A DNA stretch of 64,000 nucleotides from the NCBI RefSeq assembly GCF_002879855.1, contig NZ_PNYB01000002.1:186001-250000 (forward strand), given 5' to 3'. The stretch is from Trinickia soli. Lineage in GTDB: Bacteria > Pseudomonadota > Gammaproteobacteria > Burkholderiales > Burkholderiaceae. Shown here one piece after another: positions 42,925 to 52,693 of the stretch; the stretch's first letter is position 1, and each line of letters starts with the position of its first letter. The notes beneath the pieces were generated by a model. It was given only the letters and a program-made list of their open reading frames with translations. It had not been told where the DNA came from and made no database searches. The translations under genes were made by a program, and so were the position numbers.

Positions 42925-43302
42925 TCAGTCGCCTTTGCAGGGGAAGCTCTTCTCGAGCCCGAGCGACACTGCCGTGCTGGCGTTGTAGCTGTTCGCGTCG
43001 GGATTCTCGGCGACGTACCGGCGCACCGCATCAACGAGGCGTTGCGGCTCGACGTGCTCGGGCAGGCAGAAATACTGCCCCACGCGCGGGCCCGTCGTGC
43101 CGCCAATGGCGTCGATCGTGTTGAACACGCCATCCGCGGCGCCCTTGATATAGGCCACGCAGGCGGCCCGTGAGATTGCGTCCGTCTGGCTGCACAGCTT
43201 GTGCAGATCGCCAGCCGTGAACCTGCCGCCCCCGAGCGTGGTGACCGCCATCGCGGCGACCGGCATTGTCAACGTCCCGACGCATATCAAAGCCCGCAAC
43301 AT
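42925..43302 (-). CDS. Rap1a/Tai family immunity-like protein
   Basis: 125 residues from ATG 43302 (AAGGAAG upstream). Signal peptide MLRALICVGTLTMPVAAMA, then a four-helix-type domain with conserved cysteines in LCSQTD, AACVAYIKGAADGVF, YFCLPE and SFPCKG, the pattern of Rap1a/Tai proteins, which neutralise periplasmic type VI amidase effectors. No effector gene is nearby, so it may be an orphan immunity protein or a housekeeping homologue. Confidence 0.75.
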   Translation of the reverse strand: MLRALICVGTLTMPVAAMAVTTLGGGRFTAGDLHKLCSQTDAISRAACVAYIKGAADGVFNTIDAIGGTTGPRVGQYFCLPEHVEPQRLVDAVRRYVAENPDANSYNASTAVSLGLEKSFPCKGD

Positions 43303-43378
43303 AATCTTCCTTTTCTCCGAGCGGTGAACGGGTACTGCGCCAATCGGCCCCGACGATCCTGCGCCGGAGCAAAGATGC

Positions 43379-44131
43379 TTATTTTGCACTGTTTCCGGCC
43401 GGCATAGACGGTGCCGAAGCAGCCGGCGCGCCCGACGCTGCGGCTGCCTCGCGCGCGTACATGTCTTGCAGCGCGTGGGTCACGTCCTTCGCGTGGTAGC
43501 GCTTGGCGAAATCGAGCGCCGTCAGGCCGAGCTGGTTCTTCACGCGAGAATCGGCGCCCCCATCGAGCAACACCTTGACCGTCGAGAGGTGATTGCCGCG
43601 CGCCGCCATCATCAGCGGCGTGGTGCCGTTCGGGGAGCCCGCGTCGATATACGCCGAATGGTCGAGCAGCAGTTGCACGATGTCGTCATGTCCGTTCGAG
43701 GCCGCGTAATGGAGCGGCGCCCACCCCTTCTTGTTCACTTCCGCGCCCTTGTCGACCAGCGCCTTGACGAGTTCGAGGTCGCCGTTCAGCGCCGCCAGCA
43801 TCAGCGCGTTTTCGCCGGCGCCGTCGAGCTTTTCGATATCCGTCTTCGGATCGGCCATCAGGGCTTTGGCGACTCTATCGGATTTCTCGCGCGCCGCGAG
43901 TACGATGAGCGGCATGCCCTTGGCGTCGGTCGCATTCGGATCGACGCCGTGCGCCAAAGCCTTCTTCACCGCGCTGACGTCGTCGAACTTGACGGCCTTG
44001 ACGACCGAATCGAGGTCCGAGGCGTGTGCCGTGACGGCAAATGCGGCGAGCGCGCCTGCGCAAGCGAGGCCGAAACGGTGCAGCGTGCGTTGGAACAGAG
44101 CCGGGAGCGACGAGTGCGTAAGCGTATTCAA
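43379..44131 (-). CDS. Exported ankyrin repeat protein
   Basis: 250 residues from a TTG start at 44131 (AGGG eight bases upstream); no better ATG precedes the signal peptide LACAGALAAFAVTAHA. At least four ankyrin repeats follow (NALMLAALNGDLELVKALVD; APLHYAASNGHDDIVQLLLD; TPLMMAARGNHLSTVKVLLD; GLTALDFAKRYHAKDV), ending in an Ala/Ser/Pro tail. Such periplasmic ankyrin proteins mediate protein contacts; the partner is unknown. Confidence 0.85.
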   Translation of the reverse strand: MNTLTHSSLPALFQRTLHRFGLACAGALAAFAVTAHASDLDSVVKAVKFDDVSAVKKALAHGVDPNATDAKGMPLIVLAAREKSDRVAKALMADPKTDIEKLDGAGENALMLAALNGDLELVKALVDKGAEVNKKGWAPLHYAASNGHDDIVQLLLDHSAYIDAGSPNGTTPLMMAARGNHLSTVKVLLDGGADSRVKNQLGLTALDFAKRYHAKDVTHALQDMYAREAAAASGAPAASAPSMPAGNSAK

Positions 44132-44180
44132 GTGGTTTTCCCTGGTTTTATCGTATGAAGGAAGCCTGTTCGGTTCGGCA

Positions 44181-44972
44181 TTACATCCCATGCGGCGCTG
44201 GAATGCGGAACAAGCGAAAGAAGTTTTGCGTCGTCGCAGCGCCGAGTTCGGCTTCCGGCATGCCACGCGTCTGCGCAATGTAACGTCCGACATAACTGAC
44301 GTACGCAGGTTCATTGGGCTTGCCGCGATATGGCACGGGCGCCAGATACGGGGAATCGGTTTCGATCAGAAGCCGCTCCAGCGGCACGCGCCGCGCGACG
44401 TCCTGAACGTCGGTCGCGCTCTTGAACGTCACGATGCCGGAAAGGGAAATGTAAAAATTCTGGGCCAGCGCCCGCTCGGCGACAGCCCATGGTTCGGTAA
44501 AGCAGTGCATGACGCCGCCGGGCAGGTGCGCGCCCTCCTCGTCCATGATGCGCAGCGTATCGTCCGCCGATGCCCGCGTATGGACGATCAGCGGTTTCAT
44601 GGTCGTCTTCGCCGCACGGATGTGCGTCCGAAAGCGCTCGCGTTGCCATTCGAGATCGGCGATCGAGCGCCCTTCGAGGCGGTAATAATCGAGTCCGGTT
44701 TCGCCGATCGCGACGACCTTCGGATGAGCGGCGAGTTCCACGAGCTCGGCCACGGTCGGCTCGCGTGCATCCTCATGATCGGGGTGCACGCCAACCGACG
44801 CATAGACGTTCTCATAAGCCTGGGCAACCTCCAGCACGCCCGGCAGCGTTTCGAAGTCGACGCTGACGCACAGCGCGTGCGTCACGTCGTGCGAGCGCAT
44901 GTTCTCGAGCACTTGCGGCAGGCGCTCGACGAGCCCTTCGAAATTGATATGGCAATGCGAATCGACAAACAT
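44181..44972 (-). CDS. tatD: TatD family metal-dependent hydrolase
   Basis: 263 residues, full length. The metal motif DSHCHIN (residues 4-10), the conserved GETGLDYYR and HCFTE, and late ETDSPYLAPVPYRGKPNEP define the family (DNase-like amidohydrolase fold). Last gene of mltG-tmk-holB-tatD; it follows holB by 19 bases. Confidence 0.94.
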   Translation of the reverse strand: MFVDSHCHINFEGLVERLPQVLENMRSHDVTHALCVSVDFETLPGVLEVAQAYENVYASVGVHPDHEDAREPTVAELVELAAHPKVVAIGETGLDYYRLEGRSIADLEWQRERFRTHIRAAKTTMKPLIVHTRASADDTLRIMDEEGAHLPGGVMHCFTEPWAVAERALAQNFYISLSGIVTFKSATDVQDVARRVPLERLLIETDSPYLAPVPYRGKPNEPAYVSYVGRYIAQTRGMPEAELGAATTQNFFRLFRIPAPHGM

Positions 44973-44991
44973 CGTAGGATCCTATGCAACC

Positions 44992-46023
44992 TCAAACGAA
45001 TACATCGCGGTAGCCGAGAAACAGCGCTTCGAAGACCAGCCGCGCGTTCAACGGATGATTTTCGACCGCCCGCTCGCGCGTCACGGCCTTCATGAATCGC
45101 GCAAACGCATTGGCGTCGATGCGCGCGGCGCATTTCGCCAGTTCGCGCTGCGCGCCCGGGAAATACCGGGGCCGCTGCGCAGCGCGTTCGGCGACGAGAT
45201 CGTAAAGCCAGCGCTGCAGCCAGCCGAGGACCACCGGCACCGGCAGCTTTTGCAGCGCCTCCGCGCAGGCGAACGCGTCGCATTGCGGGCCCGCCCCCAG
45301 TTGCTTGAGCGCGAAGTCGCGCAGCGCGCGATGCTCGTCGGCCGCCAGCGCGAGTGCCGCGAGCGGCGCGCCGCCGGCTTCGGCCAACAGCGCCGCGGCA
45401 TCGGCCACGCCTTGCTGCGCGAGCCATGCGCGCGCCTCGTCGGGCGACGGCGTCGACATCGGCCATTGCCGGCAGCGGCTGATGATCGTCGGCAGCAGGC
45501 GGTCGACGCGCGCCGATACGAGCAGGAACACCACGCCGGCCGGCGGCTCTTCGAGCGTTTTGAGCAGGGCATTGGCCGATGCCGCGTTCAGCGCCTCCGC
45601 CGGGTACACGAGTACGACGCGTGCGCCGCCGCGATGCGCGCCCACGCCGCAAAAATCGAGCAGCGCGCGCACCTGCTCGATTTTGATCTCCTTGCTCAAC
45701 GTGCGCGTTTTCTTGCCTTCTTCGCCGTCCGCCTTCTCATCGGCGCCAGCCGGGGCCGCCCCGACCGCCTCGCCAGCCAGCGCCTCGGGCAGCAGCGCCC
45801 GGTAGTCGGGGTGGTTGCCTTGCACGAACCAATTGCAGGCGGCGCATTGGCCGCAGGGCTCGCCGTTCGCCGTCGGCGCCTCGCAGAGCATGCCTTGGGC
45901 CAAATGCCGGGCAAACTGCAGTTTGCCGATGCCCGCCTGCCCGTAAAGGAGCAAGGCATGCGGCCACTGCGCGCGCAGGCGCTGCAGGCGTTGCCAGTCA
46001 TCGAGCTGCCACGGGTAAATCAT
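44992..46023 (-). CDS. holB: DNA polymerase III subunit delta-prime
   Basis: 343 residues. The clamp-loader AAA+ fold has LLYGQAGIGKLQFARHLAQG and a zinc module of four cysteines (C-x8-C-x2-C-x2-C around NGEPCGQCAACNWF). The sensor region is LLKTLEEPPAGVVFLLVS. It is part of the beta-clamp loader; gene order after tmk is typical. Confidence 0.94.
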   Translation of the reverse strand: MIYPWQLDDWQRLQRLRAQWPHALLLYGQAGIGKLQFARHLAQGMLCEAPTANGEPCGQCAACNWFVQGNHPDYRALLPEALAGEAVGAAPAGADEKADGEEGKKTRTLSKEIKIEQVRALLDFCGVGAHRGGARVVLVYPAEALNAASANALLKTLEEPPAGVVFLLVSARVDRLLPTIISRCRQWPMSTPSPDEARAWLAQQGVADAAALLAEAGGAPLAALALAADEHRALRDFALKQLGAGPQCDAFACAEALQKLPVPVVLGWLQRWLYDLVAERAAQRPRYFPGAQRELAKCAARIDANAFARFMKAVTRERAVENHPLNARLVFEALFLGYRDVFV

Positions 46024-46128
46024 CGTCGAACCTTCATGCGGATGGGTACGGTTGCGTCACGGTGCCAGGGGCGCGTCGGTCCGGTCATAGCGCTTGATCG
46101 GGCTGTATCGCGCTTCGTCGCATTGTCG

Positions 46129-46749
46129 TCAAAGCTGATCGACGATGTCGCCGAGCACCTTGCGAATGTGCTCGATGCTGTCGGAGGCGTCGACGACGGC
46201 GAACCGGTGCGGCGCTTCCTCGGCTCGGCGCAGATACTCGTCGCGCGTCCGCGTGAAAAACGCCTCGGTTTCGCTTTCGAACTTATCGGGTGAGCGCGCA
46301 GCTCCGCGCCGGGCGCTGGCCGTTTCGGGAGGCAGATCGAACAACACGGTCAGATCGGGCTGAAAGCCGCCTTGAACCCAGCGCTCGAGCGCTTCGAGCT
46401 TGTCGCGAGGCAGGCCGCGCCCACCGCCTTGATAGGCGAACGTGGCGTCGGTGAAACGGTCGGACAGAACCCAGTCGCCACGGGCGAGCGCGGGCTCGAT
46501 CACCTGCGCCAGATGTTCGCGTCGAGCAGCGAACATCAGCAACGCCTCCGTCTCGAGATCCATGCGCTCGTGCAACAGCAGCTCGCGCAGCGACTCGCCG
46601 AGCGACGTGCCGCCCGGTTCCCGCGTGGTCACGACGGCGTGCCCCATGCCGGCCACCTTCGCCTCGAGCTGCTCGCGGAACCACGGAAGGTGCGTGGTCT
46701 TGCCCGCGCCGTCGATGCCTTCAAACGTGATGAACTTGCCACGCGCCAT
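46129..46749 (-). CDS. tmk: Thymidylate kinase
   Basis: 206 residues. P-loop [11 protein letters not shown] (about 8-18), the DR(Y/F) equivalent [18 protein letters not shown], and [15 protein letters not shown] as lid. It phosphorylates dTMP to dTDP. Starts at the base after the mltG stop. Confidence 0.95.
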   Translation of the reverse strand: MARGKFITFEGIDGAGKTTHLPWFREQLEAKVAGMGHAVVTTREPGGTSLGESLRELLLHERMDLETEALLMFAARREHLAQVIEPALARGDWVLSDRFTDATFAYQGGGRGLPRDKLEALERWVQGGFQPDLTVLFDLPPETASARRGAARSPDKFESETEAFFTRTRDEYLRRAEEAPHRFAVVDASDSIEHIRKVLGDIVDQL

Positions 46750-47838
46750 TTATTGTTGTCCTCGAATGTATTTGTCGACGGCCCGGTTGTGAGCCCCGAG
46801 CGTATCGGAAAAGACGCTGCTGCCGTCGCCGCGCGACACGAAATAGAGCGCGCTGGTGGGCGCCGGGTTCAGCGCCGCCTGCAGCGAGGCGACGCCGGGC
46901 AGCGCAATCGGCGTCGGCGGCAAGCCGCGACGAATATAGGTGTTGTAAGGCGTGTCGCTTTGCAGATCGCGTTTGCGCAAACGCCCATCGTAGCTTTCGC
47001 CCAAGCCATAGATCACGGACGGGTCCGTTTGCAGCGGCATGCCGATTCGCAGCCGGTTGGCGAAGACGGCCGACACGAGCGGGCGATCGCTGGCCTTGCC
47101 CGTTTCCTTTTCGATCAGCGACGCCATCGTGAGCGCCTCGTACGGCGTGCGATACGGCAAGCCCGGCGCACGCGTGGCCCATGCGGCGGCCAACCGTTGC
47201 TGCATCACCCGATAGGCACGCCGGTAGACGTTCAGATCGCTCGTCCCTTTGTCGAACAGGTAGGTATCGGGGAAGAACAGCCCCTCGGCGTTTGTGATGT
47301 TGCCCGGGTTCGGAGCGTTCGGCGCGTCCGTCGCGCTCGTGGTCTTCGGCGTGCCCGTGGTGCTCGTGTCCTGCGCTGTGCTCGCTCCGATGGCGGCCAG
47401 CAAGGCCGCGTCGCTCATCGACGCCGTATCGTGCTTGAGTGCCGGATTGGCGTCGAGTTCGGCCCGCATCCGTTTGAAGGTCCAACCTTCGATCACCGTG
47501 ACGACGGATTCGTTGACATCGCCGAGCGCGAGCTTTTGCAGCACCTCATAGGGCGTGACCCCGGTTTTGAACTCGTAGTTGCCCGATTTGAGGCGGCTCT
47601 GCAGCCCCAGCAGGCGCGTCATGAGAACGAACGGATCAGGCTGTACCGGCACCCCGCCACGGTTGAGCTGCGCGGCTACGCCACGCACCGTGCTGCGCGG
47701 CTGAATCGTCACGTCGAGCGTGGGAGCGGACAGTCCAAGCGGGCGCGTGGCCCAGTAGTAACCGCCGGCGGCAGCCAGCGCGGCAAGCAATACGGCGACC
47801 ACTGCCCCGGCAGCGAGGCATTTCTTCAAAAGGGACAT
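46750..47838 (-). CDS. mltG: Endolytic murein transglycosylase
   Basis: 362 residues from ATG 47838; ATG 47865 is in frame but lies on a TATAAT-like element, so the shorter form is preferred. One N-terminal membrane helix (GAVVAVLLAALAAAGGYY), a LysM-like part, then the YceG/MltG domain with ALTMASLIEKETG (catalytic Glu), LQTDPSVIYGLG and YNTYIRRGLPPTPIALPG. It cleaves nascent peptidoglycan strands. Residues about 150-180 form an unusual Thr/Ser/Asn-rich insertion (STTGTPKTTSATDAPNAP). First gene of the operon. Confidence 0.93.
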   Translation of the reverse strand: MSLLKKCLAAGAVVAVLLAALAAAGGYYWATRPLGLSAPTLDVTIQPRSTVRGVAAQLNRGGVPVQPDPFVLMTRLLGLQSRLKSGNYEFKTGVTPYEVLQKLALGDVNESVVTVIEGWTFKRMRAELDANPALKHDTASMSDAALLAAIGASTAQDTSTTGTPKTTSATDAPNAPNPGNITNAEGLFFPDTYLFDKGTSDLNVYRRAYRVMQQRLAAAWATRAPGLPYRTPYEALTMASLIEKETGKASDRPLVSAVFANRLRIGMPLQTDPSVIYGLGESYDGRLRKRDLQSDTPYNTYIRRGLPPTPIALPGVASLQAALNPAPTSALYFVSRGDGSSVFSDTLGAHNRAVDKYIRGQQ

Positions 47839-47862
47839 GCGAAACAAGGCTCGGATGGACCC

Positions 47863-47872
47863 CATATAATAC
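47863..47872. promoter_or_regulatory. Possible -10 element between mltG and ygfZ
   Basis: TATAAT at 47865-47870 suits a rightward promoter for ygfZ; the same A/T island read leftward could serve mltG. No good -35 was seen. Confidence 0.35.
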
Positions 47873-47916
47873 TTGTTCGCCTAAGCCGAAGTCAGGATTG
47901 ACCCGCTCCGAATTCC

Positions 47917-48969
47917 ATGAACGAACCCAAAGCCTCCGTTTCCCCTGCCGCTCTGCCATCCTCTCCCGCTGCCGCCGAGTTCGACGCGGTGCTTTCGCGG
48001 GGCGCTTTCATGGCGCTCGACCAGTTTGGCGTCATCGAGGCGGCCGGCGATGACGCCGCCACCTTTCTGCATGGACAACTGACCAACGATGTCCAGCATC
48101 TGGACGCCGCGAGCGCCCGGCTGGCCGGCTACTGCTCGCCCAAGGGCAGACTGCTTGCGTCGATGCTCGTTTGGCGTGCGGCAGACGCCGTGCGCCTGCT
48201 GGTATCGAAAGAACTCACGGCCTCCGTCCACAAGCGGCTCTCGATGTTCGTGCTGCGCGCCAAGGCCAAGCTGACGGACGTTTCGGATGCCGTCGCGGTC
48301 GTGGGCTTCGCCGGCGATGTGCGCGCGGCGCTCTCGCGTCTGTTCGATGCTTTGCCAGACGGCGTGCACGTTCACGTTGCGGGGCCGGCCGGCTCGCTGC
48401 TTCGCGTGCCGGATGCGCAAGGGCGTCCGCGCTATCTGTGGATCGGCCCGAAAGCGCTTGTCGAAGAACACCTGGCGGCGCTCGAAGCGGAGCTCGCGCG
48501 CGTGTCGCCCTCCGTGTGGGATTGGCTCGACATCCATGCCGGCGAGCCCCGTATCACGCAAGGCGTCCTCGATCAGTTCGTGCCGCAAATGATCAACTTC
48601 GATGTGATCGGCGCGGTCAATTTCCGCAAAGGGTGTTACCCGGGACAAGAAGTTGTGGCACGCAGCCAGTATCGGGGGACGATCAAGCGGCGCACGGCGC
48701 TCGCGCATATCGCCGACGCGGCGAGCGGCTCTGCCGATCATGCGCCGGACAGCACTGCGCGCCCTGGCATCGAGCTGTTTCACTCCGAAGATCCGGGCCA
48801 ACCTTGTGGCATGGTCGTGAATGCCGCGCCCGCCGCCAACGGCGGTGTCGACGTGCTCGCGGAAATCAAGCTCCTAGCGCTCGAAGGCGGCTCGGTTCAT
48901 CTTGGCGCCGCCGACGGCCCGGTGCTCGTGTTTCAGCCGTTGCCGTACGCGCTGCCGAGCGAGGGTTGA
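47917..48969 (+). CDS. ygfZ: Folate-binding protein YgfZ
   Basis: 350 residues. GcvT-like fold with the family hallmark KGCYPGQEVVARSQYRG (K-G-C-Y-x-G-Q-E, about residues 238-254). It supports maintenance of iron-sulfur enzymes such as MiaB with tetrahydrofolate. Divergent from mltG, the usual beta-proteobacterial arrangement. Confidence 0.94.
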   Translation: MNEPKASVSPAALPSSPAAAEFDAVLSRGAFMALDQFGVIEAAGDDAATFLHGQLTNDVQHLDAASARLAGYCSPKGRLLASMLVWRAADAVRLLVSKELTASVHKRLSMFVLRAKAKLTDVSDAVAVVGFAGDVRAALSRLFDALPDGVHVHVAGPAGSLLRVPDAQGRPRYLWIGPKALVEEHLAALEAELARVSPSVWDWLDIHAGEPRITQGVLDQFVPQMINFDVIGAVNFRKGCYPGQEVVARSQYRGTIKRRTALAHIADAASGSADHAPDSTARPGIELFHSEDPGQPCGMVVNAAPAANGGVDVLAEIKLLALEGGSVHLGAADGPVLVFQPLPYALPSEG

Positions 48970-49159
48970 CGCGTTTGCGAGCGAATTTCAGGGCTAAGGC
49001 CGGATGCGTCTTGCATCGATGTTCGTTTGCGGCATGATTGTGGACGACGAAAGGCGGAGTCTTCCCAACTGGAGTGGGCCGAATTCAGTCGGCTTCGATT
49101 TTCAGACGCATTCACGTGCCGTTCTGCCTGTCTGCCTCCTCGTTCTCGTACCTCGTCAC

Positions 49160-49978
49160 ATGTGCCTGATCATATTCGACTGGCGGCCCGATGCCGCCAC
49201 CGGCGCCGTCCTGACACTGGCGGCCAATCGCGATGAGTATTTCGCGCGGGCCAGTGCTCCGCTTGGCTGGTGGAGCGATGCGCCGAACGTGCTTGCCGGG
49301 CGGGATCTCGTCGGCGCGGGTACGTGGCTCGGGCTGTCGCGCGATGGTCGTTTCGCCGCTCTGACGAACTATCGCGACCCTCGCGCCTTTCGCGACGACG
49401 CGCCCACACGCGGCACGCTCGTGGCCGACTATCTTCACGGTCCGGCGATGGCTCCGCTCGACTACCTGAGCCAAGTGGCGAGTTATGGCGCGGCGTATAA
49501 CGGCTTCAACCTGATCGTCGGCAATCTCATGGAGCGCTCGCTCGGCTGGTACTGCAACCGCGCCGCAGCGCCGCCGAGCCTGTTGCCGGCCGGCGTGCAT
49601 GGCATCTCGAACGCCATTCTGGATACGCCCTGGCCCAAGCTCGCGCGCAAGCGGGCGGAACTGGCCGCGCTCGTCGAGCGCGAACATACGCCTGCGCTCG
49701 ACACGCTGGTCGAATTGATGCGCGACCCCCGCGTCGCCCCCGACGAGGCACTCCCCTCAACCGGCATTTCGTTGGAGCGCGAGCGCGCGCTTTCGGCCGC
49801 GTTCATCGAAACGGACGGCTACGGCACGCGGGGCACGACAGCGCTACGTGCCAGTGTTCGCCAATCTGCGTTCGAGATAGAAATCGTCGAGCGCAGCGAC
49901 GATGACGGGACTCACCGGCTCGTCCGCCCCGGTCATTACGAGCGCCGCTACGCATTCGAGGTCGACGCGCGACGCTAG
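49160..49978 (+). CDS. NRDE/TANGO2 family protein
   Basis: 272 residues from ATG 49160. The N-terminal cysteine start MCLIIFDWRPD and the AANRDEYFARAS motif (NRDE) define the family, followed by GLSRDGRFAALTNYRDP and NGFNLIVGN. The N-terminal Cys2 suggests an Ntn-like fold. Eukaryotic TANGO2 is linked to haem or lipid handling; the bacterial role is unknown. Confidence 0.92.
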   Translation: MCLIIFDWRPDAATGAVLTLAANRDEYFARASAPLGWWSDAPNVLAGRDLVGAGTWLGLSRDGRFAALTNYRDPRAFRDDAPTRGTLVADYLHGPAMAPLDYLSQVASYGAAYNGFNLIVGNLMERSLGWYCNRAAAPPSLLPAGVHGISNAILDTPWPKLARKRAELAALVEREHTPALDTLVELMRDPRVAPDEALPSTGISLERERALSAAFIETDGYGTRGTTALRASVRQSAFEIEIVERSDDDGTHRLVRPGHYERRYAFEVDARR

Positions 49979-50180
49979 GACAAGCCCGCTCGATCGATGA
50001 AAGCTGAAACGCGTAATAGCGCGGCGGTCGTAGCCGCCGCTAGCGCTCCAGACCGATCGAGCGCGCCATTTCGACATGCGTCGGTCGCGAACCGTCAGTT
50101 GCGATCGGTCGGCGGTCATCGGTCAGCCGCGATCAGTTCGCTGCGCCAGGGACGACCGACGAGGCGCATTGCTTCGCACC

Positions 50181-51041
50181 TCATGCCAGCGTCGATGCCG
50201 CCGCCATCGGGTCGGACGGTGGGCGCAACTGCTCGATCTCTTCGTGGCGCGCATGGACGCTGGCCATGATGCTCGGGTGCGTCACGACATAGAAGCGATC
50301 GGTCCGCACCGCCTCGTATGCCGCCTCGGCGATATCGGTCGCGCCGAGCCGGCCCGAGCGCACCGCTTTACGCAGTTCCCTGGCGGCCAGCAGTTGCGAC
50401 GCCGACGGCGACGACTCGTTGCGCCAACGCGCCGGGCGGGCACGTTCGGCGTCCGCAATGGCTGTCGGAACGAACGCCGGACACAGCACGGAGCAACCGA
50501 CTTTCGCCCCCACGCGGCGCAGATCGTGAAAGAGCGTTTCGGTCAGGGAGACGACGGCATGCTTCGAAGCGTTATAGATGCCCATGGACGGCGGGGAGAT
50601 CAACCCTGCCACCGACGCCGTATTCACGATATGAGCCGGCTCGTCCTGGCGCAGCATGATGGGCGTGAACACGCGCACGCCGTGCGCGACGCCCATCACG
50701 TTGACGCCGAATACCCACGACCAGTCGTTGGCGCTCATCTCCCAAATGAAGCCGCTGGCGCCAACCCCTGCGTTGTTGAACAACAGATGCACCTTGCCGT
50801 AAGCGTCGAGTGCGCGACGCGCGAGCGCTTCGACTTCCGCACCGTTCGACACGTCCGTCGGCCATCCGATCACGTCGGCGCCCGTCATGGCCAGCGCTTC
50901 CACGACATCGCTCAACGCATCCGCGTCGATATCGGCAAGCACGAGCTTCATACCCAACTGCGCGCCCTTTCGCGCGAACGCGCGGCCGAACCCGCTCGCG
51001 GCTCCCGTGATGACCGCGACTTTGTCCTGGAAATGTTCCAT
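50181..51041 (-). CDS. SDR family oxidoreductase
   Basis: 286 residues. TGAASGFG cofactor motif (about 12-19), NNAG, and the Ser-Tyr-Lys triad in NTASVAGLISPPSMGIYNASK. Classical SDR with an extended C-terminus containing HPSIMASVHARHEEIEQL. Substrate unknown. Same strand and 61 bases after the 51103-52101 oxidoreductase gene; probably one operon. Confidence 0.9.
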   Translation of the reverse strand: MEHFQDKVAVITGAASGFGRAFARKGAQLGMKLVLADIDADALSDVVEALAMTGADVIGWPTDVSNGAEVEALARRALDAYGKVHLLFNNAGVGASGFIWEMSANDWSWVFGVNVMGVAHGVRVFTPIMLRQDEPAHIVNTASVAGLISPPSMGIYNASKHAVVSLTETLFHDLRRVGAKVGCSVLCPAFVPTAIADAERARPARWRNESSPSASQLLAARELRKAVRSGRLGATDIAEAAYEAVRTDRFYVVTHPSIMASVHARHEEIEQLRPPSDPMAAASTLA

Positions 51042-51102
51042 GGTGTTCCCTTTGCCTTGCCCTCCGATGTCCGCACCGCACCTGCGGCGTGACGCGCGGG
51101 GA

Positions 51103-52101
51103 TCAGGCGATCTTGACGAACTGCTTGCCGAAGTTCTTGCCGCGCAGCAGGCCGATCAGCGCATCGGGCGCATGATCGAGCCCTTCGACGATGCTTTCCC
51201 GGTAGCGCAGCTTCTGTTGCGCGACGAGCGAGGCGAGTGTGCGCAGGGCTTCGGGCCAAACGTCCAGATGCTCGGTGATGATGAAGCCCTGCACGAGCAA
51301 CCGCATCGTCAGAATGATCGACGGTTGCTTGAGCGGCACCGGCTGGCCATCGTAACCCGCGATCATGCCGCAGACGGCAATGCGTCCGAACGGGTTCATC
51401 CTCGATAACGTCGCATCGAACACCTCGCCGCCGACGTTTTCGAAATAGCCGTCGACGCCGTCGGGCGTCGCGGCTTTCAAATCCTCGTACAGCTTGCCCG
51501 CCTTGTAGTCGACGCAGGCATCGAACCCGAGTTCTTCGACGACGTAGCGGCACTTTTCGGCGCCGCCTGCCACGCCGACCGCGCGGCAACCGGCCAGTTT
51601 GGCGAGCTGACCGACGACGCTGCCCACGGCGCCGCTCGCGGCGCTGACCACGATCGTTTGCCCCGCGCGCGGGGCGATGATCTTGTTCAAGCCGTACCAC
51701 GCCGTCACGCCCGGCATGCCCGCCACCCCGAGATAGGCGGTGAGCGGCACGCGCGTATCGTCGATTTTGCGCACGCCCGCGCCATCGGAGACGGCATAGT
51801 CCTGCCACCCGAACATGCCGGTGACCTTATCGCCGACCGCGAAGCCATCGTGTTTCGACTCGACGACTTCTCCCACCGTGCCCCCGCCCATGACGTCGCC
51901 GAGCGCCACGGGTGTGGCGTACGACTTCGCGTCGTTCATGCGGCCACGCATGTAGGGGTCGACAGACAAATAGATGTTGCGAACGAGAAACCGGCCGTCT
52001 CGCAACTCGGCGAGCGGCGCCTCCTCAAGGCGGAAATTGTCGAGCGACACCTGGCCTTGTGGTCGAGAAGCGAGCACGATGCGTCGGTTCATCTGGGGCA
52101 T
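51103..52101 (-). CDS. NADP-dependent alkenal/one oxidoreductase (CurA-like MDR)
   Basis: 332 residues from ATG 52101 with AAGGAGG upstream. Zinc-independent medium-chain reductase: SVDPYMRGRMND at the N-terminus, AASGAVGSVVGQLAKLAG for the nucleotide, YFENVGGEVFDATL and a C-terminal GKNFGKQFVKI. The family reduces 2-alkenals or enones with NADPH. Confidence 0.92.
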   Translation of the reverse strand: MPQMNRRIVLASRPQGQVSLDNFRLEEAPLAELRDGRFLVRNIYLSVDPYMRGRMNDAKSYATPVALGDVMGGGTVGEVVESKHDGFAVGDKVTGMFGWQDYAVSDGAGVRKIDDTRVPLTAYLGVAGMPGVTAWYGLNKIIAPRAGQTIVVSAASGAVGSVVGQLAKLAGCRAVGVAGGAEKCRYVVEELGFDACVDYKAGKLYEDLKAATPDGVDGYFENVGGEVFDATLSRMNPFGRIAVCGMIAGYDGQPVPLKQPSIILTMRLLVQGFIITEHLDVWPEALRTLASLVAQQKLRYRESIVEGLDHAPDALIGLLRGKNFGKQFVKIA

Positions 52102-52173
52102 GGCGAGATTCCTCCTTCCGATTCGCGGGTGCGCCGGCAAACGGCGACAAGCGCGGGCGGCCGAGCGGGTCGA

Positions 52174-52680
52174 TCAGCCGTCGCTGGGCCCGGGTTTCGC
52201 GCCGGGCGTCCGGCGCCTTTTCTGTTCGACGATATCGCGCCCTACCGCGAGCCGCCGCATATATTTGAAGGTGCCGAGCGCCTTGGCGACAAAGTGGCCG
52301 CTGCTGTCGCGCACCTCGCCTTCACAATAGGCCATCGTGGTCGATCGATGCAGGACGCGGCCGAACGCGCGCAACTCACCGCGCCCCGGCTGCATGAAGT
52401 TCACCTTCATCTCGATCGTCACGACGCCGACGCCGTCCTCGGCCAGGCTGCGCGCAGCCGTGGCGAGCGCGACGTCCGCGAGCGTCATCGTCACGCCGCC
52501 GTGGGCGACGTGCCAGGTATTCATCTGCTCGTCGGTCAGCGTCAGCGCGACTTCGCTCTCCCCGTTCGCTGCAGCGACGAGGCGGACGCCAAGATGATCG
52601 ACGAACGGACTCTCGATCGTGCGCTCGCGGTCCACTGAGGTTGCCGCACTTGCGCTGGGAGCGTGACGATCCGACGTCAT
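52174..52680 (-). CDS. PaaI-type hotdog thioesterase
   Basis: 168 residues. Hotdog fold signature NTWHVAHGGVTMTLADVALA (about 54-73) and MKVNFMQPGRGELRA. The N-terminal 20 residues and last 20 are polar extensions. It probably hydrolyses an aromatic or short-chain acyl-CoA. Upstream of the reductase gene in the same cluster. Confidence 0.87.
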   Translation of the reverse strand: MTSDRHAPSASAATSVDRERTIESPFVDHLGVRLVAAANGESEVALTLTDEQMNTWHVAHGGVTMTLADVALATAARSLAEDGVGVVTIEMKVNFMQPGRGELRAFGRVLHRSTTMAYCEGEVRDSSGHFVAKALGTFKYMRRLAVGRDIVEQKRRRTPGAKPGPSDG

Positions 52681-52693
52681 GGCCTCGCGCTCT

